From Tritrichomonas musculus (lineage: Eukaryota; Parabasalia; Tritrichomonadida; Tritrichomonadidae), in the NCBI GenBank assembly GCA_039105265.1, contig JAPFFF010000005.1:3705501-3769500 (forward strand): a stretch of 64,000 nucleotides of DNA, written 5' to 3'. Below are positions 9,871 through 20,177 of this stretch, piece after piece (position 1 is the first letter of the stretch; the number at the start of each line of letters is the position of its first letter). A program made the translations under genes and the position numbers. Below the pieces are notes generated by a model. The model saw nothing but the letters and a program-made list of their open reading frames with translations, was not told where the DNA came from and ran no database searches.

Positions 9871-11101
9871 CGGTTATTATATTCCTATTCGAATTCTTCT
9901 GATGAAGAAACTCTTGTTTTTCTTATATGAAAAGACATCTATCAAAATATTTTGAAACGATTAAATGATTGTGGGTAAAAAAAATTTACATTAAAGAAAA
10001 AATTGAATTTAGAATTATTTTAAGGATGATCTTGGATATGGTTTGTGAAAACACATACAAAAAATTGATAATTCATTCAATCCATTCAAATTTTAAAATC
10101 ATAAAAGAATTAATTATCAGCAAATTGTTTTAATAGTGAAAGGCTCTAATTGAATGAAAAAGCAATATTCTTGTTGTTTCCAATCAATTTACGGAAGTAT
10201 GAATCGAACAAGATAAACTTAAAATTATCAATGAAAATATACAAAAAAATTTGACATTCATGCAATTGCATAATTTTAAGTAAATCATAATAATTTGATG
10301 AACGAAATTCTTTTCCACCTCTCTTCATGAAGAAAAATATATTTTTATTTTTTACTTTTTTTCAAATAAAGTATAGAATTTTTGTTTCCAATATAAACAA
10401 GTTAAATGCTTATATAATTAAATATTAAACTAAAAATTATTATTAAAACAAATAATGAACAAGTGTAATAGATAAATATTGAGAGAAACATTTATATTGA
10501 TAAATATTTTTGTTTACCAAAGTTTTCACTCTTATCGGGATTATCTCTCAAATTTCAATTAACAAAATCTTTTAAAATAACTTTTGAATGATTCAATCAT
10601 AAACAGAATGTTTATTTATAATTTTATTAACAAAAATTATTTTATCTTTTTTCTTGTTTTTATTTTATTGAACATTACAAAACAGCAACCAGTCACGATT
10701 TTACACTTTTATATGATGTTATTACCACGACAATTATAAAAAACAACTTTTTTTCAAATTATCAGATACATTTATTTTTCCTCAAGAAATAAAGCCAAGT
10801 ATCATATATGTCAATACATTTTATTATCGAAAAAAAGATGTTTACAGTTAAATCTTTTTATAAAACCTTTCATAGGAGGTCATCCAAGTTTTTTCACGAG
10901 TCTACCTTATTCAACCACGTTTTTTAAGAAATGTATTCAAAATTACTAAAATTGAATAGAACATCCCTACGTAAAATATACAGAAGTTTCTATACAGAAA
11001 TTTTCACTTCACAGCTTCCACTAGATAAAAAGTTTTTGTTGGTTGCTGAGCCTAAAAAAATGAGAATAAAACTCTATTTAAGCACAATATTTAATATCAA
11101 G
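9871..11101. other. Gene-free AT-rich stretch left of the Polinton
   Basis: No supported gene. A possible decayed coding segment on the plus strand runs from about 10930 to the Polinton boundary (reads FLLVAEPKKMRIKLYL) and is cut by the Polinton end, but it is too short and AT-biased to name. Confidence 0.5.
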
Positions 11102-11339
11102 AGTAGTATATACGAGTCGGTTTCCGCTGGGGCTGGCACCCCAAGCGTCAACACGAACTCGTCATAAAAGAAAAAAGAAAAAAAGAAAAGAAAAGAAAAA
11201 GAAAAAAAGAAAAAAGAAAAGAAAAGAAAAAAATATTCTTGTTCTCACTACTGCTCCCCATCAATGAAACGGCACAGGTACCCCACCCCACAACCGCCCA
11301 TCTATGAAACGGCACAGGTACCTGCCCCGAGAATCTCGT
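11102..11339 (+). repeat. Left terminal inverted repeat of the Polinton
   Basis: It begins AGTAGTATATACGAGTCGG, passes through a long A/G tract (about 11167-11232), and ends in GAGAATCTCGT. It contains two direct copies of ATGAAACGGCACAGGTACC (near 11263 and 11302). It pairs with 36529-36765; differences are mainly in the length of the A/G tract. Confidence 0.93.
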
Positions 11340-11352
11340 GTATGACACCTAC

Positions 11353-14133
11353 TCATGGTAGTTTAGCATCGACTATTTCTTTACAGTACACATTATATGA
11401 ATTAAATTTACTGCCTTCTTCAATGACCAAACTCTCAATGATTATACTATTTAAACCTGGCAAACCATGTATTTGACAAATCATTTTATCATTTAGTTCG
11501 GAGTAACCATGGTAGTATATGCGAATGCTCAGGTTGCTTGTGATATCTTCATGAACAAACACCCATGTCTTTTTCTCGATTATTTCATAATCCTTCTTTG
11601 CTGGAAGATAACGTCCATCCCATCTTTCATTTGTGTTTGATTCACGGAAAGCACGAATTGTACATCCAAGCCTCAAAATTTTATTAAATACTTCAGGGTC
11701 GATTTGATGGTCATTCCATCCATAAATATCAGTTTCGATTTTACTATAATTGTATTCATTAATGACATTAGCCTTAGTTAAGTAGTTATCTGTATTACCT
11801 TCAAGAGCAGCTAACCTATCCTTCAAGGTGTTATTCTCACTCTCTAGTAACTCCATCCTTGCCTTTAGTGCTTCTAACTCCCCATTAGTATAGGTTGTTA
11901 AGTTCTCTATATCAGTAGTAGCCTCATTAAGCTCACTCTTAAGTGCATAATTACCCTTCTCACCCTCTAATGTCTCTATCCTACCTATAAGTACATCTAG
12001 ACCTTCATTAGCTTCATCCACAGTAGGGTAGTTATCAAACTCTGCCTCTAGCTCATTGACCTTCTCAGCTAACAACTTGAAACAAGGCTTGAGTGAATCC
12101 CTAAACATATTGCTGATATCCATAGCACCACTTAATGTCAAGGTTCCAGTATCAGGGTTATCATTCTCATCAGTAAAAGGTAGTTCATCTAGTTGCTTAT
12201 ACTCCTCTTCACACCAGGTAATGATAGGTGTTATATCTTTGGTTATGCTTCTTGCTGTAGTACCTGACATGAAGTTAATGCTATTTCTAACCAAATCACT
12301 CATACCTTTGGTTGACTTATGAGAGAATAACCTTTTAAGGAATCCTCCACCTTTTATGGTAGGAAAGCTTATACCATCTGGAAATAGCTGCATACCAATA
12401 GAACCTATTGATCCAGCAGTACCTGCAACTCCAAAAGCTAATGCAGTCCATGAGACTATACGCAAATTATCTACATCATCCTCCAGATGTTGAGTAACTT
12501 GTTCAGTCCTTGATACTCTACCTTTTAAGCTTTCCATAACAGTGTTCATTTCGTTAACATCATAGCTAATAACATCTACATTGTTGGTAACTAAGTTTAA
12601 ATCACTCCTCATAGTAGTAATATTATCAGCAGTAATTATCTTAGAGGAGGTAATATTATAATCAGTATATAAGGTCGTTGCCCCATTAGGATTTGGGGAT
12701 ACTTCATAAAATTGCTGCTTAATGATATACTCGAATGGGTTAGTAGTTGAATCCCAATGAACCTCATCTATTGGGTCAACATATTCATCAGCTAAATATA
12801 TCTTAATATCCCTTGAGTCATTAGTAGTCGAAGCTGCATATGTATATTCAAGCTTTTCACATGAATCAAGTACACCATGTAAGAACAACCATACCTTGTC
12901 TCCTCCATTACCTTCTTTTCCAGTAGGTCGAACTGAGAACCTATTTGCATTTTTAGAACCTTCAAGGGTAATATCAAGGTAGAGTTCATCAATAGCACTA
13001 GTTTCTAATTTATTAGTAGCATTATTCATCTTATAGCACCTTATTGCTTCTATATCATATCCATCTTTTGTACCTCCTTGACTTGTTTGATATCCTAGAC
13101 CATATTTCGAAAAAGGTTCTATCTCCCCTGTCTTTAATTTTACAAAACAGTCTATTTTACACTTACCTCCATGAATCATGTAATGTAGTAGGTTATCAGG
13201 AGAGTAGTCATTAGGCTTATTAATCAGTTTCATGTTCCTCTCACTCCTCTTGACTTGTATGTAGGTACCATCTTCACCATACTCATTCTCCTTATTTAAT
13301 CCATTAACTAATCTACCATTGATATGACCTTGTATGTTATCACCTACCCATTTTGTACCATCCCATGATAAAAACCACTTATTACCAAAACAATACTCAT
13401 TAAACCTAAACTCTAAGTCATTAGGTATAGTATATCCTGTATCTATGTTCCATTGAAGTAACCAATATTTCTTGTTATCTATCACAACCTGACTAGTTGA
13501 TGTAGGCTTATATAAGTATAGTACATCACTTTTACGTAAACTTAATGCATTATCAGCTTTTATTATAGAACACTTTATTGCCTTCTCTGTCTGTAAAGAA
13601 TCAGTTATATATTCATTCATTATGCTCAACTCCCCATTCAGCCACAAGGTATATGGGTTGAAGTCTAGTTTACTATCAAAAGCTATATTCATATATCCCA
13701 TAATGGTACTATTATTTATACTGCATCCATTACTACTTTTAGTTATCAAAGGAGAATATACTTGACCATCCTTAACATATATGTAGAACTCCTTGACTAA
13801 ATTACCACTTGTATCATATACTATATTCTTCCTCAATACTATCTTAAATATATTAGTCTCTGTTTTTATTTCGTTGAGCTTATTCATGAAGTCTTCAGGC
13901 AAATTAACAAACTTAAGGATATTGTAAGTTGTTGTTGAAGACTCAAATGATACATACTGTATATTTTTATTTTTAATATCAACTTCTGGTAAACCTTCGA
14001 CCTCATTAAATAAATGACCTGTCTGTACATAGTTATCTAAGTCACCCAAGGTTAATAACTGGCTACCTTTTCGAGTAGCATCCCCTATCTTAAACTGTAT
14101 ATCTCCTTTAAATCTTGTAGTAGTATCACTCAT
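11353..14133 (-). CDS. Polinton giant protein 1, structural-type, unrecognised
   Basis: A 926-residue product if started at MSDTTTRFKGD (14133). The open frame extends further upstream, but that part overlaps the neighbouring gene's 3' end. Residues about 195-536 form a module that recurs in the next gene (marker phrases LYLYKP, NPFEYIIKQQFYEV, TDYNITSSKII). A small hydrophobic Gly/Ala segment follows (about 565-590), then coiled-coil heptads (ending LESENNTLKDRLAALEG) and a compact C-terminal domain. I do not recognise the family. Size, repeated beta-rich module and coiled coils suggest a fibre-like or surface component of the particle; this is inference. It lies right next to the left terminal repeat. 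Confidence 0.75.
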   Translation of the reverse strand: MSDTTTRFKGDIQFKIGDATRKGSQLLTLGDLDNYVQTGHLFNEVEGLPEVDIKNKNIQYVSFESSTTTYNILKFVNLPEDFMNKLNEIKTETNIFKIVLRKNIVYDTSGNLVKEFYIYVKDGQVYSPLITKSSNGCSINNSTIMGYMNIAFDSKLDFNPYTLWLNGELSIMNEYITDSLQTEKAIKCSIIKADNALSLRKSDVLYLYKPTSTSQVVIDNKKYWLLQWNIDTGYTIPNDLEFRFNEYCFGNKWFLSWDGTKWVGDNIQGHINGRLVNGLNKENEYGEDGTYIQVKRSERNMKLINKPNDYSPDNLLHYMIHGGKCKIDCFVKLKTGEIEPFSKYGLGYQTSQGGTKDGYDIEAIRCYKMNNATNKLETSAIDELYLDITLEGSKNANRFSVRPTGKEGNGGDKVWLFLHGVLDSCEKLEYTYAASTTNDSRDIKIYLADEYVDPIDEVHWDSTTNPFEYIIKQQFYEVSPNPNGATTLYTDYNITSSKIITADNITTMRSDLNLVTNNVDVISYDVNEMNTVMESLKGRVSRTEQVTQHLEDDVDNLRIVSWTALAFGVAGTAGSIGSIGMQLFPDGISFPTIKGGGFLKRLFSHKSTKGMSDLVRNSINFMSGTTARSITKDITPIITWCEEEYKQLDELPFTDENDNPDTGTLTLSGAMDISNMFRDSLKPCFKLLAEKVNELEAEFDNYPTVDEANEGLDVLIGRIETLEGEKGNYALKSELNEATTDIENLTTYTNGELEALKARMELLESENNTLKDRLAALEGNTDNYLTKANVINEYNYSKIETDIYGWNDHQIDPEVFNKILRLGCTIRAFRESNTNERWDGRYLPAKKDYEIIEKKTWVFVHEDITSNLSIRIYYHGYSELNDKMICQIHGLPGLNSIIIESLVIEEGSKFNSYNVYCKEIVDAKLP

Positions 14134-14152
14134 TTTAGTTAAATAAAACTTC

Positions 14153-17100
14153 TCATTCGATGTTAGCGCATTTAGCTTCAAGTGCTGCAAGTCTTGCCTC
14201 AAGAGTATCAATATATGCATCCTTCTGGTCTATCATTTCCTTCACTTCTACTTTAGTAATATAAGCAGTCATATCTATATCTTCTAATGGATGTTTTGTA
14301 CTTGACTTATTTTCAAGCTCTTTGATTTTCTCGCACATGAATGCTATTGTACCCTTTAAAGTATCGCGATATGTCTTTGCAATATTAATACATGTATCAA
14401 ATGAAACCATCATCTTATCAGCATCCTTCATTGTTATTTCAAGTTCAGGTTCATCATCTGTTTCTTCATGATATGCCCATGCAAGAATCTTTTCTAATAC
14501 ATCTTCCTCTGCTAATGTCTCTGGGTTATCATTACGACGGAACCAACTTGGAATATTAAATAATCCTATTCTATTTGCTACATATGCTTCTGCTGCTACT
14601 CCTGCTATAGCTGCTGCATCACCAGGATGATGTCTAACAAACTGCCATTGACCATGTAAGAACCTTCTAGCAACATAACCTACTGCTCCCATAATAACCT
14701 GGGTAGTTGCACTTATAACACCATCTTGTTGGTACATTTCTATCACTCCATTCACAATATTAATTACATGTAGTCTTCTTCTATCTATTGTAGCAACTAC
14801 ATTTCCATTATATAGTACTTGTGTTATTTCTTCACCAGTTGTTTCATCTAATGTGTCATTAAAAGCTAAAAGATTACCATGAGAATAAATATTATCCATT
14901 AGTTCTCCTCTTTGTTCATCACTCATTTGTTCTATCATTCTTGCTGTTATTGCTGGTGTTGTTCCTGGTACTGTCCAAGTATCTGTTGTGGCAACAAGGT
15001 CATAATGCTGATATCTAACTCCATTTGCATTGACTTCTATCTGTGAATTTATTCCAACAAATCGTACTTGACCTCCACTAATATTTGCTGTAGTTGGTGC
15101 TGAATAATCAATAGTAGCAACAATTGGATCAATAGTCTCTCCTCTATGATCAATAATATTTATCCATGCTTCCATTGTTTGGTCATTCAAGTAAGGTTCT
15201 AATCCAATATCTCCATTTTGTACAAATGGTAAATTTAATCTGTCTTGCATAGATAATTGTTCAATATCTCTCGCTGTGTATGTTGTTCCTTCCCATTCTA
15301 TTGACCAATTATTATCAGTAGCTCTATGTATTCTATCTGTCATCTCAATATCAGCTGGTCTTATTAGAGTCCTTCGTTGAAATACATTATTATGGATAAT
15401 GAGTTGGTCATTATAAAACAAATCATACACATTAAACCACTCTCTTCCATGATATTGGATACGTAAGATATCAGGATGACTAGCAACTAATGCATTTCGT
15501 TCTGCTCTTGTCATATCTGCAATATCTTCTAAGGTATACTGGATTCCAGATATATTGATAACAGGAACTTGATTCCTAAGTGCAATCGTAGTTGAAGCTG
15601 TATTTGTCATTGTAGTCTGTGGTACAGTTATATCTGTTCGAATCTCATCTGTTTCATCTGTAACAACCTGTGGCTGTACTTCTCTATGAGTTCTCTCTAA
15701 TGATTGCTCAGTGGTTGTGATAGTATTTGTTGCATTATCAGTATCATTATCAGTTATTGTAATCGAGGATGAATTAATATTTAATGTTTCAGTTCCATTT
15801 GTATCTGGTCTATTCCTAAAGAAGTGTAAGACATTCGAACCAAGTGTAGCAATAGCATTTCCTAACTGAGTCAGTGCATGTGTTGTCGAAAGGACAACCT
15901 GTGTAGCTGAGAATGTTGAAATAGCTCCAGCAACAGGATTTTGAACAGTTGTTGTTATTGGTAAAAATCTTTCCATAGTCATCTTATCAGCCTTCAAATC
16001 AACATTCACCAAAAACTTACCTTGAAAGCCACTACCTCCATCACCTGGATAACCACCACCACCACCACCACCTCCTCCACCATTTCCTCCTGGACCTGCT
16101 GGGAAAGGTCTTGTTTGATATGTATTAATAGTTACAGAGTTATTGGACATATTTAATGTTGAAAGGGCACTTGCAATACAAACTGTTGATGCTAAAATAT
16201 TTAATATACTATTCGCAACTGCTACACCTTGTTTAATACTATCAGTATATTCATTATACATGGCTTGAATTCTCATTTGTTCAACTAGATTATCAACTGT
16301 CTGTTTCAATAAAGCATAATCATAGGCTAATATATCTGTGATTCCACCAACAACATTTAAATCTCGACGCATAGTCATGATATTATCAGCCCATATAATC
16401 TTTGATGAATAAATATTATAATCTGTCGATATGGTAGTGCATTTTCTTGGGTCTGGCTCTACTTCATAAAATTGTTGTTGAATAATTATATCGAATGGAT
16501 TAACTTTCACATCAAAATCAAATAATTCTTTCTCTATATATATTCGAATGTTCTTATGATTAAATCCTTCAATGATTTTAATGGAATGCCTTTTTTCTCG
16601 ATGATAATTAAATGATTCGAGACAAGGATTTGACCCATAGGTATGCATAACACCTGAATTAATACAATGAGTAGGATGACAATCCCATTTTAATTCAGTT
16701 ATATTTCCATTAATATTTAGGTCAGCATAAACATATAATCCATCATCTGCATTTAATCCACTTGGTGCATCAACATACATTCTAGCTTGTTCATATTTAT
16801 ATCCATCTTGAGTTAAAGTACCTGAACCACTTGAATCAAAAGTTGCAGTTATTCCTTCACTTAATATGGTTCCATCTTTCTTAACAACCCTCCAATTGGT
16901 AAGATAATCTTTCAAGATATGAGCATAATTATCATCATCTGTTAAATCTTCCTTTATTGTTCCTTTTATCCATCTCCCAATTCTTTCGTTATGTTTGATT
17001 GTTAAAGCAGGAGCACCGTTATTTGTGTTCATGTATGATATCTTTTCTGTACACATGTTTTGACAATTATTTCCTGTCCAATTTTTACCATCCCATGTTA

Positions 17101-19420
17101 ATTCCCAGTTATGACCAAATAGATAGTCTTTGAATCTAAATACTAAATTTTGTGGTATGTCATAATCTTTATCTATATCCCATCTCATACAATAATAATT
17201 GGATTCTTCATACGTCTTAGATGGTCTATATAAATATAACTGGTCTGATTCCTTCAAGGTAAAATACTTGGAGTCAGTTGATGGAGTAGAGGGAACAACA
17301 TCATAGATTGTTTGATATTTGGAGACCAATGAGTTATATTGATTTCGAAATACTTCTAATATATCATCATCAATCTCAATTACAATTTTATTTCCATCAG
17401 GGTCAACAATATCAAAGCTATTTTCATCATCAGTATTAACAACGTCATTATCATCAACTTCAAGTGTACGAGCATGAGGAGCAGGAGGATGTCGTGTAAT
17501 CTTATTTACAATCCATTGGGCACCTCTTCCTATTGGTTCGAAAAGGGCAGCTATTAGAATTACACATAAACAAAATGCCCCAACGCCTAAACCCCCAGCG
17601 ATTGCATATACAAGTATTACGTAAACATACAGAATTAAATCAGAATAACCTCCTATATATTGCCAAAATTGAGCATCTATCCAATTTCCGCCTATCTGTA
17701 TAATATTATTAACTAAATTCGGGTAGTTCATGATAAAATCAACTATGAAGTGCCATAAGTTGCTCCAAAATAATGTAAATGAGCTATATGCTATTTTAAT
17801 CATTCGAATTCCTTCATTCTTTAATTCATCAATTTTGTTATTAAGTCTTGGTGTCAATTCTTTTATCTCATCAATGACCTGATGCAAATCTACATCCTTA
17901 AAGTCAGCATCTGCATCTTCTCCTCCAATATAAAAGATTACCCCCACTTTTTCATTATCTTTAACAGCTTCATATGCAATATCCACAATACTATCAATAC
18001 CATACCAGATAAAATAAAATAAGTTATATATAATCTTCATAAATTCTTTTGTCGCAAAAGCAATTGTTTTATAAGTTAATTTAATAGGCTGTTTAGCAAG
18101 AGATAGGGTAGTTGAAATGATATTATACAATAAGTCTTTTATCCATCCTATTGTCTCTTTACTATATAACCAAAACTTGGATACTGTTAATTTGAGTACT
18201 TCTGGTTCTATTATTTTTGGAATCGTATATTCTTCGAGTTTCTTTAATTCATCAATAGGAGGAATTACATAAACCATATCTTCTTTGTTAACTAACTCTT
18301 TTGGTGGTTCAGTTGGAGTAGGCGTAGGTGTAGGTGTAGGGTCTGGAGTTGGCTCAGGTGTTGGAGTAGGTGGTGGTGTTTCATCAATTTCTATTTTAAC
18401 CTCATGTATTTCTGGTTCACCAGTTGTTTTATTAATTAGGCACATGGAAGTATTACCACCTGTTAAGTTCAAGAGAGTCTCATAACTTATGGTTTGATCA
18501 TTTAATGCATCTATCCATTTAGTAATATTAGCAGCTGTTGTATTTGTTTTCTCAGCAAAGTCTTTCATGTTATTTATCTTTGTCTCATTGACATCAAAGA
18601 TAGTTTCATTAGTAGTTTCATTAACTTTTAAATCTACATATTTAATGGGCTCAATCTCAGTAAAATCAACAGTATTATTTTTTATCCACTTTGATATATT
18701 ATCATTACTTGTACTTAACTCTTTTATTATAGTTTCCATGTTTTTAGGTTTTATTGTATCTGTTCCATAGGTAATTGCTTTGGTAGTTTCATCTACATGT
18801 TCGACAATTATTTTTAAGTCCTTTAATGTATTCCAATCGATACTTGGAACAATTGCATTATTAACTTCATCTATATTTTGAATCATTAAATTCATAACAT
18901 CTAACATACCTTTTTGATTCGCTGTTAATGCTTCTATTAACTTCTTATATGTACTAACATCATATTCTTCTTCTATTATATCTTTATCACTTATCTCTCC
19001 AGTAAAATATTTTAAGGTAGCTCCTGGTGCAATACCAGAATCTACATCTTCCCTCATTTTAGTTAAAAAGACTTCTAAATTTTTAGCACTGTCTCTTAAT
19101 CTTTCATATAGTTTATTGAGACTAGCACAATATTGTATTTTTGTCGTTAGTGTACCATCAGTATTCCATGTATATATACCTTTACCTCCCATAATGTTAA
19201 GAGCACCAAAAGACTCGAGCCCATTTTTATCCAGATAGTCACTAACCAATTTTATGTCTATCTCTTCCTTATTATATAAGCAACTGAATTTTGGATAATC
19301 TTTAGGGTCTCCACCTCTTATGATATCGATGTTGTTTTCATCATTAACACTTATCTCTATGTCTTTGTCTTTTAGCTTCTCTGTTTCTCCTGATAACAAA
19401 GAATAAACTTTAATTGACAT
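14153..19420 (-). CDS. Polinton giant protein 2, membrane-spanning, paralogue of protein 1
   Basis: A 1755-residue product if started at MSIKVYSLLSGE (19420), the ATG nearest the divergent gene at 19437. Visible parts in order: a charged N-terminal region with coiled coil (about 60-340); a Pro-Thr linker (about 345-370); amphipathic and hydrophobic segments (about 410-480); a long membrane segment near 595-626 (VILVYAIAGGLGVGAF inside it); the module shared with protein 1 (about 717-1040); a Gly-rich hinge (about 1108-1130); a large Thr/Asn-rich beta-type region; and a C-terminal coiled coil (TLEARLAALEA). The family is unknown. The layout suggests a large envelope or spike-like protein, but no homologue can be named from sequence alone. 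Confidence 0.75.
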   Translation of the reverse strand: MSIKVYSLLSGETEKLKDKDIEISVNDENNIDIIRGGDPKDYPKFSCLYNKEEIDIKLVSDYLDKNGLESFGALNIMGGKGIYTWNTDGTLTTKIQYCASLNKLYERLRDSAKNLEVFLTKMREDVDSGIAPGATLKYFTGEISDKDIIEEEYDVSTYKKLIEALTANQKGMLDVMNLMIQNIDEVNNAIVPSIDWNTLKDLKIIVEHVDETTKAITYGTDTIKPKNMETIIKELSTSNDNISKWIKNNTVDFTEIEPIKYVDLKVNETTNETIFDVNETKINNMKDFAEKTNTTAANITKWIDALNDQTISYETLLNLTGGNTSMCLINKTTGEPEIHEVKIEIDETPPPTPTPEPTPDPTPTPTPTPTEPPKELVNKEDMVYVIPPIDELKKLEEYTIPKIIEPEVLKLTVSKFWLYSKETIGWIKDLLYNIISTTLSLAKQPIKLTYKTIAFATKEFMKIIYNLFYFIWYGIDSIVDIAYEAVKDNEKVGVIFYIGGEDADADFKDVDLHQVIDEIKELTPRLNNKIDELKNEGIRMIKIAYSSFTLFWSNLWHFIVDFIMNYPNLVNNIIQIGGNWIDAQFWQYIGGYSDLILYVYVILVYAIAGGLGVGAFCLCVILIAALFEPIGRGAQWIVNKITRHPPAPHARTLEVDDNDVVNTDDENSFDIVDPDGNKIVIEIDDDILEVFRNQYNSLVSKYQTIYDVVPSTPSTDSKYFTLKESDQLYLYRPSKTYEESNYYCMRWDIDKDYDIPQNLVFRFKDYLFGHNWELTWDGKNWTGNNCQNMCTEKISYMNTNNGAPALTIKHNERIGRWIKGTIKEDLTDDDNYAHILKDYLTNWRVVKKDGTILSEGITATFDSSGSGTLTQDGYKYEQARMYVDAPSGLNADDGLYVYADLNINGNITELKWDCHPTHCINSGVMHTYGSNPCLESFNYHREKRHSIKIIEGFNHKNIRIYIEKELFDFDVKVNPFDIIIQQQFYEVEPDPRKCTTISTDYNIYSSKIIWADNIMTMRRDLNVVGGITDILAYDYALLKQTVDNLVEQMRIQAMYNEYTDSIKQGVAVANSILNILASTVCIASALSTLNMSNNSVTINTYQTRPFPAGPGGNGGGGGGGGGGYPGDGGSGFQGKFLVNVDLKADKMTMERFLPITTTVQNPVAGAISTFSATQVVLSTTHALTQLGNAIATLGSNVLHFFRNRPDTNGTETLNINSSSITITDNDTDNATNTITTTEQSLERTHREVQPQVVTDETDEIRTDITVPQTTMTNTASTTIALRNQVPVINISGIQYTLEDIADMTRAERNALVASHPDILRIQYHGREWFNVYDLFYNDQLIIHNNVFQRRTLIRPADIEMTDRIHRATDNNWSIEWEGTTYTARDIEQLSMQDRLNLPFVQNGDIGLEPYLNDQTMEAWINIIDHRGETIDPIVATIDYSAPTTANISGGQVRFVGINSQIEVNANGVRYQHYDLVATTDTWTVPGTTPAITARMIEQMSDEQRGELMDNIYSHGNLLAFNDTLDETTGEEITQVLYNGNVVATIDRRRLHVINIVNGVIEMYQQDGVISATTQVIMGAVGYVARRFLHGQWQFVRHHPGDAAAIAGVAAEAYVANRIGLFNIPSWFRRNDNPETLAEEDVLEKILAWAYHEETDDEPELEITMKDADKMMVSFDTCINIAKTYRDTLKGTIAFMCEKIKELENKSSTKHPLEDIDMTAYITKVEVKEMIDQKDAYIDTLEARLAALEAKCANIE

Positions 19421-19436
19421 TTTAGGATATAATAAA

Positions 19437-20177
19437 ATGCTAGTATCAGTACAAAGCACAAATGCAGATGAATATAATAAGGTATCGGTTAATTTAGATA
19501 TACCTTGGAAGTGTAAATATGTCAAGTATTATGTATCTTCATTAAGCACCTTGAGTAATATTCTGTTAACCAATGATGAAGATTATATTGAGATGTCAAG
19601 TGATTCAGTACCTATTAAAGCCTATTTTCGAACTCCTAAATTTTCTTATACAATCAAAGAATTACAATCGGTATTAAATTTAATGTCTTGGTTTCAATGG
19701 GAGTATAAACAAGAAACAAGAACATTCCAAATAAAAACCACAATGAAGACTACCATTACGTCTTTAACTCATCGAGCTGCATTAGTAACTGGTCTTTATA
19801 ATACTCCATTGCCTTTAGAGTTACCTGCTAATACAACCTATATAATAAAAGATATACCAATATTAAATCATACTAAGTTGTATCTAGTATCTCTACAAGG
19901 TAATGCCATATACTCGAATATAGGTGAACAACAATATACACCTTCAGTTATTGGTACAATAAATACCTTCACTGTAGATAAGAAACCACTTATCTATGAT
20001 TTCGAGACTGAGGGTAAGCCTTTAAAAATAAAAACATTTACAGATTCATTAAAGTTTTTAGAATTAAGTTTAGTAGATTTTCAATACCAGCCGATATTGT
20101 TAAAAAGTCCTTTGTTCATAACTATCAAAATTAAACCATCTAACTCGACTGATATCAATGATGTTATAACTAAGTAA
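19437..20177 (+). CDS. Polinton 246-aa beta-rich protein, unknown
   Basis: A 246-residue protein divergent from giant protein 2, with only 16 bp between the two start codons, and convergent with PolB (a few bases of overlap at the 3' ends). The sequence alternates hydrophobic and polar residues throughout (for example KCKYVKYYVSSLSTLSNILL), as in jelly-roll or other all-beta folds, with no signal peptide or membrane segment. It could be a minor structural protein; I cannot assign a family. Confidence 0.65.
   Translation: MLVSVQSTNADEYNKVSVNLDIPWKCKYVKYYVSSLSTLSNILLTNDEDYIEMSSDSVPIKAYFRTPKFSYTIKELQSVLNLMSWFQWEYKQETRTFQIKTTMKTTITSLTHRAALVTGLYNTPLPLELPANTTYIIKDIPILNHTKLYLVSLQGNAIYSNIGEQQYTPSVIGTINTFTVDKKPLIYDFETEGKPLKIKTFTDSLKFLELSLVDFQYQPILLKSPLFITIKIKPSNSTDINDVITK

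Noticed and set aside
10931-11167. A 78-codon plus-strand open frame crossing the Polinton boundary
   Set aside because: It runs from the flank into the terminal repeat, so it cannot be a natural gene as it stands.
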